Shown here piece by piece: positions 1 to 6,057 of a stretch of DNA of 6,397 nt. The translations under genes were made by a program, and so were the position numbers. Location: the NCBI GenBank assembly GCA_023247595.1, contig JAHFGF010000095.1:1-6397 (forward strand). The letters run 5' to 3'. The DNA is from Candidatus Omnitrophota bacterium. Its GTDB lineage: Bacteria > Omnitrophota > Koll11 > Zapsychrales > Fredricksoniimonadaceae. The notes under the pieces are model-generated. The model ran no database searches. It saw only the letters and a list, made by a program, of their open reading frames with translations, and was not told the DNA's origin. Position 1 is the stretch's first letter, and each line of letters opens with the position of its first letter.

Positions 1-4
1 TCTC

Positions 5-1483
5 ATGATATTCTTCATTTTAAGTTCCGCGATATTGTATTGCCTCTCCTTTCCGAATGATTTTTTCAAATTCGGATTTTGGCCGGCGGCTTGGTTTGCC
101 CTGGTTCCTTTTTTCTTCTGTCTCAAAAATTCAGATTTAAAAATCCGGTTGTGTGTTGGCTTAGCATTTGGGATTTGCGTTTACAGCTTGCTATTGATTT
201 GGCTGTGGCCCGTTCATGCGGTGGGTACGCTCATTTTTATTTTTGCCCTGACTATTCAACCGGTGATTTTTGTTATTTTATACCGGAGGTTTGCTCATCC
301 GGCCGTCGGATTGCTATATATTCCGTCGGCGTGGGTTGCCAGTGAATGGCTTCGGACGATGATCTTAAATGGATTTTGTTTTAGCCTCGGAAACTCTCAG
401 AGCTTTATGCCCGAGCTGATTCAGCTGGCTTCATTGGGCGGGTCTTACGCGGTTGCCTTTGTTGTGATTTTGGTTAATTACGGTTTGTATTTATCGTTTG
501 AGTTTCCTCGAGAGCGGAAATATTATCTCGGATTGGCCCTGGGATTATTTTTATTAAACTATGCTTATGGAAGCTGGAAAGTTTTTGAAAGTCCGTCCAA
601 GGAATCCTCCATTTCAATAGCGGCTATTCAGCCGAACATATCTCCGTCAAAAAAGACAAGCCTTGAAGATTTCGAAAGGAATGTTCAGGTCCATATGGAT
701 TGGACACGCAAGGCTTTGGAAAATAAAAAAGCGGATGTGATTGTATGGCCGGAAACAGCATATCCGGCGGATATTTTTAAAGATGCGCTTTGGTTTGGGC
801 GGATGAAACAATTAGCCCTGGAAAAGAATGCTGTCTTTATTTTCGGCGCTGTTCCTATATATAACGGCGAAAATTTTAACAGCGCTGTTGTTTTGGATTC
901 CGACGGTCAGACGCAAGGGGAGCATCACAAAAAATTCTTAGTGCCGTTGAGCGAATATCCTTGGCCCGATCAATCGTGGCGCAAGATTCATCAGTTAATG
1001 GATATCCATAGTTTTGATTTCACTCCGGGGCAGGATTTAAATGTCTTTCGTTTGACTACACACGACAAACGGTCATTGAATTTTGGAGTCCTGATTTGTT
1101 CGGAGTCGTGTTACCCTTCCGCGGCCAGACAATTAGCTGAGAAAGACGCGGCCTTTATTGTCGTCATGCTTAATGACGGATGGTTTAAAAAACCATCGGC
1201 CATGATGATGCACGCGCAAAATGCCGTCATGCGGGCCGTTGAAACCGGCAGAGATGTGGTTAGTGTCGCCAATACAGGTTTAACATTTCGGGCCAATCAT
1301 CGAGGCGTCATTGAAAAACAAGATTCCATTGAACTTGAGCGTGAAGGCGCGGGAATTTTTAAAATTCATCCATTAACCCAACCAACCGTCTATGGAATAA
1401 TTGGGGATTTTTTTGCGGAGGCCTGCGCGCTTTTTGTTATAATCATTTTGCTTCTTAAGAACAAAATCAAAAAAATAAAATAA
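5..1483 (+). CDS. lnt: Apolipoprotein N-acyltransferase
   Basis: Lnt is an inner-membrane enzyme that transfers an acyl chain from phospholipid to the N-terminal cysteine of apolipoproteins, the last step of lipoprotein maturation after Lgt and LspA. The 492-residue product has about seven hydrophobic segments in residues 1-187, a nitrilase-fold (carbon-nitrogen hydrolase) domain at about 203-440, and a last membrane segment at about 467-485. By comparison with E. coli Lnt (512 aa), the catalytic triad is Glu250 (in WPET), Lys309 (in HHKKFLVP) and Cys365 (in LICSES); Glu317 and Glu367 match the essential E. coli Glu343 and Glu389. The position of E. coli Tyr388 is Ser366 here. The NDGWF motif at 390-394 and the MRAVETGR stretch at 409-416 are also typical. 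The ATG lies only four bases from the window edge and the preceding codon is open, so the true start may be a few codons further upstream. The family call is firm. Confidence 0.96.
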   Translation: MIFFILSSAILYCLSFPNDFFKFGFWPAAWFALVPFFFCLKNSDLKIRLCVGLAFGICVYSLLLIWLWPVHAVGTLIFIFALTIQPVIFVILYRRFAHPAVGLLYIPSAWVASEWLRTMILNGFCFSLGNSQSFMPELIQLASLGGSYAVAFVVILVNYGLYLSFEFPRERKYYLGLALGLFLLNYAYGSWKVFESPSKESSISIAAIQPNISPSKKTSLEDFERNVQVHMDWTRKALENKKADVIVWPETAYPADIFKDALWFGRMKQLALEKNAVFIFGAVPIYNGENFNSAVVLDSDGQTQGEHHKKFLVPLSEYPWPDQSWRKIHQLMDIHSFDFTPGQDLNVFRLTTHDKRSLNFGVLICSESCYPSAARQLAEKDAAFIVVMLNDGWFKKPSAMMMHAQNAVMRAVETGRDVVSVANTGLTFRANHRGVIEKQDSIELEREGAGIFKIHPLTQPTVYGIIGDFFAEACALFVIIILLLKNKIKKIK

Positions 1484-2520
1484 TGAATCCAGCGCTAATT
1501 TTTCTTTTCCTTTTATGTTTTCAGCTTTGTCCTTCCTCTGCCTGGGCGGGCGGCGCGGTTGCGGAAATCAAACAGCGTCAACTGATTGAACAGCAGGTCA
1601 TTGAACAGGAAATCGTCCGACGGCAACAGCAGGAAATCATTCGTCAATACATGTTGGCCTATCAGCAGGCCGCGGTTCAGCAATATGTGCAGGCACAAAA
1701 GGAAGCCATAGTTGTGCGCGCGGCGCAGGAACAGGCCGCGCAGCAGTTCATGGCCCAACAAATGGCCCAGGAGATTGCCGCGTATCAAATAGCCTCGGTC
1801 CGTCGAGACCAGGTCTTGGCTCAACAGACCGCATTGCAAATCAAGGTTGTTCAAGATAGGCAATTGCAGCAAGCTTTTCAGGCTATCCAAGCCCAGCAGT
1901 ATGTCCAAAATGTTCAGGCCAGCCAAGCTCAGCAATATGCTCAGAATGCGGCGGTCGCACAGATGATGGCTGTTGAGCAGCAAAAATCGCTGGCAGAATA
2001 TCAGCAGGCATTGCTGGCCAAAGATCTCGTCGACCATGCGGCCTATGAGCAGATCCAGCAGGCCTATGCTGTTAAAACAGCGCAGGATGCTCAGCAAGTG
2101 GCTGCCTTCCAAGCGGCCTCAATATTAAACAGGGACAAACTCTATGAAAACGTTCCGTCTTCTTATGTGAAGGACGTTGTTTCCGTCAGCGATTTATGGG
2201 CTTCGCTGGATAAATCTTCCAAAGCCTGGCCGTTACTCATCGACAAAAAAGCCAAAGCCGTAACGATTTCTCACTATATGCAAAAACTCGCCGGGGAAGG
2301 CGGAAAAATTCAGAAAGACCCCATGCATTACGCGCAGATGATTGATGACATGTCGAAACAAAATCCGTCGATGCTGCTGCAGCCTTTAATGGATTTGGTG
2401 CGCATCATGGCCATAATTGAATACGACTTTGATAACGGCCTTGATAAAAACGCGCTCGCCCACCAGATCTTTACCGACGAGAAATCATTTCAGGCTAATA
2501 AAAAAAGACTTGGGCTTTGA
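1483..2520 (+). CDS. Secreted Gln/Ala-rich helical protein of unknown function
   Basis: I do not recognise a named family. The 345-residue product begins with a signal peptide: a hydrophobic core at about 4-16 and a likely signal peptidase I site after AWA (residues 20-22). Cys11 and Cys16 are not in a proper lipobox (Leu precedes each), so it does not look like a lipoprotein. Residues about 28-212 are a long region rich in Gln and Ala, with roughly 50 Gln in 180 residues, no Pro and almost no Gly, expected to be a long helix or coiled coil. It contains a near repeat QAQQYVQN/QAQQYAQN at residues 136-143 and 148-155. Residues about 222-345 change in composition (Trp, Asp, Lys, Met, Pro) and look like a separate globular helical domain. 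The ATG overlaps the lnt stop (TAATG) with no good Shine-Dalgarno before it, which suggests translation by re-initiation after lnt. G+C is high (36 of 60 at 1681-1740). A periplasmic or envelope role is inferred only from the signal peptide. Confidence 0.88.
   Translation: MNPALIFLFLLCFQLCPSSAWAGGAVAEIKQRQLIEQQVIEQEIVRRQQQEIIRQYMLAYQQAAVQQYVQAQKEAIVVRAAQEQAAQQFMAQQMAQEIAAYQIASVRRDQVLAQQTALQIKVVQDRQLQQAFQAIQAQQYVQNVQASQAQQYAQNAAVAQMMAVEQQKSLAEYQQALLAKDLVDHAAYEQIQQAYAVKTAQDAQQVAAFQAASILNRDKLYENVPSSYVKDVVSVSDLWASLDKSSKAWPLLIDKKAKAVTISHYMQKLAGEGGKIQKDPMHYAQMIDDMSKQNPSMLLQPLMDLVRIMAIIEYDFDNGLDKNALAHQIFTDEKSFQANKKRLGL
1888..1947 (+). repeat. Near-duplicate 8-codon unit in the Gln-rich region
   Basis: Bases 1888-1911 and 1924-1947 encode QAQQYVQN and QAQQYAQN, with starts spaced 36 bases (12 residues) apart. 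The two copies agree at 19 of 24 bases, and three of the four changed codons are synonymous. The protein pattern is therefore kept while the DNA has drifted. This fits an old internal duplication or selection for a helical Gln pattern, not a recent slippage repeat. Confidence 0.5.
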
Positions 2521-2543
2521 TTCCGAGAGACTTTCAAAGCAGT

Positions 2544-2553
2544 CGAATATTCG
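2544..2553. promoter_or_regulatory. Perfect 10-bp palindrome CGAATATTCG in the spacer
   Basis: The 94-base spacer between the Gln-rich gene and the regulator gene contains the perfect palindrome CGAATATTCG. No clear sigma-70 promoter or U-tailed terminator can be seen nearby. It could be an operator for the downstream DNA-binding regulator, but a 10-bp AT-centred palindrome can also occur by chance and there is no second copy upstream of glpK. Confidence 0.22.
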
Positions 2554-2600
2554 CGCTTAAGAGTAGATAAATTTTTGAAATAACGCACGTCCGAGGCATT

Positions 2601-2605
2601 GAGGT
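2601..2605 (+). promoter_or_regulatory. Ribosome binding site (GAGGT) deciding the regulator start
   Basis: GAGGT lies 9 bases before the ATG at 2615, 6 before a TTG at 2612 and 12 before a second ATG at 2618. The three possible starts are consecutive codons. The distance and codon type favour 2615. Confidence 0.55.
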
Positions 2606-2614
2606 AAATTTTTG

Positions 2615-4252
2615 ATGATGAAGACCAGCATCGCTTTATTTGAGAAATATATTCAGCAATCAGAAGATATTGATCTCGAATTCAAACTAGCTGTCAGTAA
2701 GTTTGATGACAGCCACGGTAGTTTATTTGATTATTGCGCAGCTATTGCCAACGGCAGAGGCGGAAAATTGATCCTTGGGGTTCAGGAAAAACCTCGTGAG
2801 GTTAGGGGAACAGAATACAGAATCGGAACGCACTCTAAGCTTTCGCAGGAGATATGGGAGCGACTTAAAATACATACCGATGTGGAAGAATTTGAGTATC
2901 ATGGAAAAAGGATCCTTATATTTCTTTTTTTTGTGCATCCTCCCGCTACGCGAATAAAATCAGGTGGGAAGGGGGACAAATATACTTATCCTGTTCGTCG
3001 TGGAGAATCTTTGGGAGAAATGGATGACCAAAAGACACGGGAGATTTTGAATGAAGCGCAACCAGATTTTACATCGCAGGTGGTTTCAGGGTTGTTAATA
3101 GATGATCTGGATAGACAGGCCATTAACATGTTTCGGCAGAAATGGGTGGAGAAATCGGGCCGTAAGGAGTATGCATCTTTTGATGATGACAAAGTTTTGA
3201 GAAATACAGGTCTTATGGTTACCAATGGAGTTACATTTGCGGGTTTGATTCTTGTCGGGAAGAATGAGGCTTTGAGACAATATTTGCCTGATGTAGAAAT
3301 TATTTTCGAATGGCGAAATGATCCAAAGCAGACGCATTATGATTTTCGTAAGAATTGGAGAGAGCCTTTTGTCTCTATTGATAAGGAGATATGGGAAACC
3401 ATCAATGCCCGAAATATTAGAATTCCATTTCAACAAGGTTTTGTTCAGAGAGAAATCTGGGCCTTCGATGAAAAATCAATTCGCGAAGCTGTACATAACG
3501 CTGTGATGCATCGGGATTATTCTATTCAAGGCCAGTCGGTGTTTATTAAGGCTTCCCCTCAGAAATTTCAAATCGAAAGTCCGGGAGGGTTTCCTCCAGG
3601 TATTACTTTGGAAAACGTTCTTACTGAAAGAAAATGGCGCAATCGTTTTTTGGCAGAAGCATTTGAGAAAATTGGTTTTGCTGAGCGCTCCAGTCAGGGG
3701 CTTGATGATATTTTTGAACGAGCAATTCGTGATGGTAAAGGTTTACCGGATCTCTCACGGAGTGATTCTTACGCTGTTCGTCTATCTATTCCCGCTCAGG
3801 TAAAAGATAAAGATTTTATTTTGTATCTCGATCGCATCACGAATGAACGTAACATTGATTTGTCTTTTGAGGAAATTTTTGAACTTGAAAAAATTCGAGA
3901 GAAACAAAAAATTGAAAGACCAGAGTTTAGAAATAAATTTCTTAATTATGGGATGATTGAAGCTGTTGGAAAAGGCCGTGGTACAAAGTATATTCTTTCT
4001 CAGCGTTATTATGAAACTATCGGACAAAGCGGAAAACACACCCGATTAAAAGGATTATCCCGGCATCAGATTAAGGAATTGATTCTCAATCATATTAAGG
4101 GTGGAAAGCCATCAACGGTTGAAAGTCTGATTACAGGTTTTTCTGAGTGTAAATCCAAAGATTTATCAAATATGCTCCAAGAATTAAAAGCGGATGGAAA
4201 GATTTATTATGAGGGTCGTCGACCTAAAGGGATGTGGAGGGCGGTCAATTAG
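2615..4252 (+). CDS. AlbA_2 (Schlafen-like) and GHKL ATPase-fold putative transcriptional regulator
   Basis: The product resembles the COG2865 group, often labelled RecG-like, putative DNA-binding or predicted transcriptional regulator. Numbering is from the ATG at 2615 (545 aa). Residues about 10-145 are an AlbA_2 / divergent AAA_4 domain: an E-F-K motif at 22-24 and the ANGRGGKLILGV stretch at 45-56 are diagnostic. Residues about 285-392 match the HATPase_c_4 domain, with Glu291, Asn295 and HRDYS at 299-303, the SPGGFPPG loop at 322-329 and a Gly-containing turn at 358-363. Two winged helices seem to follow: about 415-465 with the wing GKGRGTKY at 452-459, and about 482-545 ending in GRRPKGMWR. 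Length is normal and the frame is intact. It has no helicase motifs, so the RecG label would be misleading. G+C is clearly lower than in both neighbours (17 of 60 at 3841-3900), suggesting acquired DNA. The target or ligand is unknown. A TTG at 2612 is an alternative start. Confidence 0.9.
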   Translation: MMKTSIALFEKYIQQSEDIDLEFKLAVSKFDDSHGSLFDYCAAIANGRGGKLILGVQEKPREVRGTEYRIGTHSKLSQEIWERLKIHTDVEEFEYHGKRILIFLFFVHPPATRIKSGGKGDKYTYPVRRGESLGEMDDQKTREILNEAQPDFTSQVVSGLLIDDLDRQAINMFRQKWVEKSGRKEYASFDDDKVLRNTGLMVTNGVTFAGLILVGKNEALRQYLPDVEIIFEWRNDPKQTHYDFRKNWREPFVSIDKEIWETINARNIRIPFQQGFVQREIWAFDEKSIREAVHNAVMHRDYSIQGQSVFIKASPQKFQIESPGGFPPGITLENVLTERKWRNRFLAEAFEKIGFAERSSQGLDDIFERAIRDGKGLPDLSRSDSYAVRLSIPAQVKDKDFILYLDRITNERNIDLSFEEIFELEKIREKQKIERPEFRNKFLNYGMIEAVGKGRGTKYILSQRYYETIGQSGKHTRLKGLSRHQIKELILNHIKGGKPSTVESLITGFSECKSKDLSNMLQELKADGKIYYEGRRPKGMWRAVN

Positions 4253-4463
4253 CTATAAAAAACATATTTCTAGATATAAAATTATTGCAAATCATTCAAA
4301 AATAAAGACTTAAATATCAATCTATTAGATATAAACTAGTCAAAGATAGGGTTCCACATAAGAATATATTTTGCACGAAAATGATTTATAAGGCTTTTTA
4401 TGTGAAACCGAAAGTTATTATGGCAAAAATTGGTGAGAACCTTTTGAGATTCATTGATAAATC
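4253..4463. other. AT-rich 211-bp spacer before glpK
   Basis: This spacer is strongly AT-rich. It holds the inverted repeat at 4350-4409, the short frame at 4381-4467 and a direct repeat TAGATATAAA at 4271-4280 and 4326-4335. A possible -10 box TATATT sits at 4365-4370 inside the loop of the inverted repeat, but no convincing -35 box is found at the right distance. I see no terminator with a U-tract for the regulator gene. The glpK promoter probably lies here, but I cannot fix its position. Confidence 0.5.
4350..4409. repeat. Imperfect inverted repeat upstream of glpK
   Basis: The left arm GGTTCCACATAA (4350-4361) pairs with the right arm TTATGTGAAACC (4398-4409) at 11 of 12 positions; only C4354/A4405 fails. 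Three further inward pairs (G-T wobble, A-T, A-T) are possible. The arms are separated by 36 bases that include TATATT, a possible -10 box. It does not resemble a Rho-independent terminator because no T-run follows. It could be a two-site operator for glpK or the regulator, or the ends of a small decayed element. Confidence 0.5.
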
Positions 4464-4467
4464 ATGA
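4381..4467 (+). CDS. Candidate leader peptide overlapping the glpK start
   Basis: An open frame of 28 codons starts at ATG 4381, with a second possible start at ATG 4420 giving the 15-residue peptide MAKIGENLLRFIDKS. Its TGA stop (4465-4467) overlaps the glpK ATG (4464-4466) as ATGA, the usual geometry of translational coupling. glpK itself has only a weak GAGA 14 bases upstream, so coupling would explain its initiation. Against it, neither start of the short frame has a clear Shine-Dalgarno, short frames are easy to find in AT-rich DNA, and I recognise no family. It could also be the remaining tail of a decayed gene, since the frame stays open upstream to the TAA at 4303. Confidence 0.25.
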   Translation: MIYKAFYVKPKVIMAKIGENLLRFIDKS

Positions 4468-5981
4468 AAGAATATCTTCTGGCCATAGATCAAGGCACGA
4501 CGGGCAGCCGGGCATTTATTTTTGACGGCAAAGGAAAGATTCTTTCCAAGGCGTATCAGGAATTTAAACAGTATTATCCTAAGCCAGGCTGGGTTGAACA
4601 TGATGCCGAAGAAATTTGGGATTCCTGCCGTAATGTCATCAAGAAAGCCGTCGGGCTTTCCGGAATCAAAGCCACTCAAATTGCGGCTATCGGTATTACC
4701 AATCAAAGAGAAACAACGGTTGTCTGGGACAGGAAAACTTCCAAGCCAGCGCACCGCGCCATTGTCTGGCAGTGCCGCAGGACAGCCCCGATGTGCCAGT
4801 CGAGTGAATTGCAAAATATTAAAGATGTTATCCGTCGCAAAACAGGCCTTGTGCTGGACCCATATTTTTCTGGAACAAAAATCCGCTGGCTGCTTGAACA
4901 TGTGCCTGGCTTGCGCCAAAAAGCGGTTAAAGGTGAAGTTGCCTTCGGCACAATTGATAGTTGGTTGATTTGGAAACTCACTGGCGGAAAATCTCACGCG
5001 ACCGACATGACCAACGCGTCGCGCACCATGCTTTTTAATATTCATACGAAAAAGTGGGACAACGAAATTGTAAAAACATTTAAGATTCCCGCGTCCATGC
5101 TTCCCGCAGTGCTGCATTCCAGCGCTGAGTTTGGAAAAACAGAATGCGCGCCTCTTTTCCCGTCGGGAATTCCGATTAAGGCGGTGATGGGCGATCAGCA
5201 GTCCGCGCTTTATGGCCAGGGATGTTTTGCGCCCGGCAGTGTTAAAAATACTTATGGGACCGGCTGTTTTATGATGTTAAATACGGGATCAAAATTTGTC
5301 GGCAGTAAAAAAGGCTTATTAACGACGCTGGCCTGCGACATTCACGGTCATCCTGTTTTCGCGCTCGAGGGCGCGGTCTTTATCGCAGGCGCGGTCATGC
5401 AATGGCTGCGGGATGGGCTTAAGATCATTAAATCTTCGTCGGAAAGTGAAAAGTTGATTAAGGGATTAAAGGATACAAACGGAGTATACATTGTTCCGGC
5501 GTTTACCGGATTGGGAGCGCCGTATTGGGACGCGGATGCCCGCGGCGTGATTTGCGGTTTGACGCGGGGAGCGAATGCCGGCCATATCATCCGCGCGGCT
5601 TTGGAATCCATTGCGTATCAATCGAAAGATGTTTTTGAGGTGATGAAAAAAGAATCCGGCCAGAACATTCCGGTTTTAAAAGTCGACGGAGGAGCCTGTC
5701 AGAATAATTTTTTGATGCAGTTTCAGGCGGATGTGTTGGGCGCGCGCATCATCCGTCCCGAGACAATTGATTCAACGGTTCTGGGTGCCGCGCATTTGGC
5801 CGGAGTCCAATGCGGTCTGTACACCGTCGATGATTTGGAAAAGTTCCGCCGCGTTGAAGCTGAATTTATTCCACGCATGCCCCCGAAGGAAGTCACGCAG
5901 CGATATAGCGGATGGCTTTCAGCCGTCGAGAAAGCAAGGAGCGGCGGTTCGTTTGTAAAAGAAGTAAGGAATAAGTTGTAG
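4464..5981 (+). CDS. glpK: Glycerol kinase
   Basis: GlpK phosphorylates glycerol with ATP to sn-glycerol 3-phosphate in the cytoplasm, the entry to glycerol catabolism and phospholipid synthesis. The 505-residue product is full length (E. coli 501). The FGGY-kinase N domain opens with AIDQGTTGSR (7-16). Glycerol contacts by E. coli alignment are Arg82, Glu83, Trp102 and Tyr134, followed by Asp244, the catalytic base, and Gln245 in MGDQQSALYGQ. The C domain shows TYGTGCFM (263-270), the FTGLGAPYWD loop (347-356) and the adenine-side VDGGACQNN (407-415). An in-frame TAA at 4458-4460 makes the ATG at 4464 the earliest possible start; its Shine-Dalgarno is weak. The E. coli fructose-1,6-bisphosphate loop residues Gly234 and Arg236 are Pro233 and Gly235 here, and the regulatory His phosphorylated by HPr in Gram-positive enzymes is also missing. 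No glpF or glpD lies next to it in the window. Confidence 0.97.
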   Translation: MKEYLLAIDQGTTGSRAFIFDGKGKILSKAYQEFKQYYPKPGWVEHDAEEIWDSCRNVIKKAVGLSGIKATQIAAIGITNQRETTVVWDRKTSKPAHRAIVWQCRRTAPMCQSSELQNIKDVIRRKTGLVLDPYFSGTKIRWLLEHVPGLRQKAVKGEVAFGTIDSWLIWKLTGGKSHATDMTNASRTMLFNIHTKKWDNEIVKTFKIPASMLPAVLHSSAEFGKTECAPLFPSGIPIKAVMGDQQSALYGQGCFAPGSVKNTYGTGCFMMLNTGSKFVGSKKGLLTTLACDIHGHPVFALEGAVFIAGAVMQWLRDGLKIIKSSSESEKLIKGLKDTNGVYIVPAFTGLGAPYWDADARGVICGLTRGANAGHIIRAALESIAYQSKDVFEVMKKESGQNIPVLKVDGGACQNNFLMQFQADVLGARIIRPETIDSTVLGAAHLAGVQCGLYTVDDLEKFRRVEAEFIPRMPPKEVTQRYSGWLSAVEKARSGGSFVKEVRNKL

Positions 5982-6018
5982 GTGGTAAGCAGAAAACGTT
6001 CGGCTTATTTCTGCCCAC
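5982..6018 (+). terminator. Hairpin after glpK, possible weak terminator
   Basis: GTGG (5982-5985) pairs with CCAC (6015-6018), and after a 3-base bulge GCAGAAA (5989-5995) pairs with TTTCTGC (6008-6014), giving 11 base pairs starting right after the glpK stop. An alternative pairing of TAAGC (5986-5990) with GCTTA (6003-6007) would compete. The sequence after the stem (TATTTATC) is only a poor U-tract, so termination is likely but not certain. Confidence 0.42.
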
Positions 6019-6042
6019 TATTTATCTAATAGATGGCATTAT

Positions 6043-6050
6043 GGAGGAGG
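6043..6050 (+). promoter_or_regulatory. Very strong Shine-Dalgarno (GGAGGAGG)
   Basis: GGAGGAGG ends 7 bases before the ATG at 6058 and is by far the best ribosome binding site in the window. It fixes the start of the last gene and suggests strong, independent translation. Confidence 0.8.
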
Positions 6051-6057
6051 CAAGAAA

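Noticed and set aside
1179..1197. Perfect hairpin GATGGTTT-AAA-AAACCATC
   Set aside because: It lies inside lnt and encodes the conserved DGWFKKPS stretch, so coding constraint explains it; no U-tract follows.
1513..2112. 199-codon open frame on the minus strand
   Set aside because: It lies antisense to the Gln-rich region; the CAG/CAA codons read as CTG/TTG and give a low-complexity Leu-rich product with no sensible domain. It is a compositional shadow.
1561..2112. Possible tandem repeat or CRISPR-like array in the CAG-rich stretch
   Set aside because: The repeats are irregular, in frame with a long coding region and differ at synonymous sites; there are no uniform repeats and spacers.
2615..4252. 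RecG helicase annotation
   Set aside because: No Walker A/B or other helicase motifs are present; the domains are AlbA_2, a GHKL-like fold and winged helices.
4271..4335. Direct repeat TAGATATAAA (two copies 55 bases apart) as a target-site duplication
   Set aside because: The copies do not bracket the regulator gene, no copy is seen at 2521-2614, and ten AT-rich bases can recur by chance in such a spacer.
4371..4401. Promoter TTGCAC with TTTTAT for glpK
   Set aside because: The spacing would be 19 bases with a poor -10 box, and closer boxes such as TATAAG at 4387 are only 10 bases away; it is too weak to call.
4398..5117. 239-codon open frame on the minus strand across the glpK start
   Set aside because: It is antisense to the conserved GlpK N-terminal domain, with no recognisable protein pattern.
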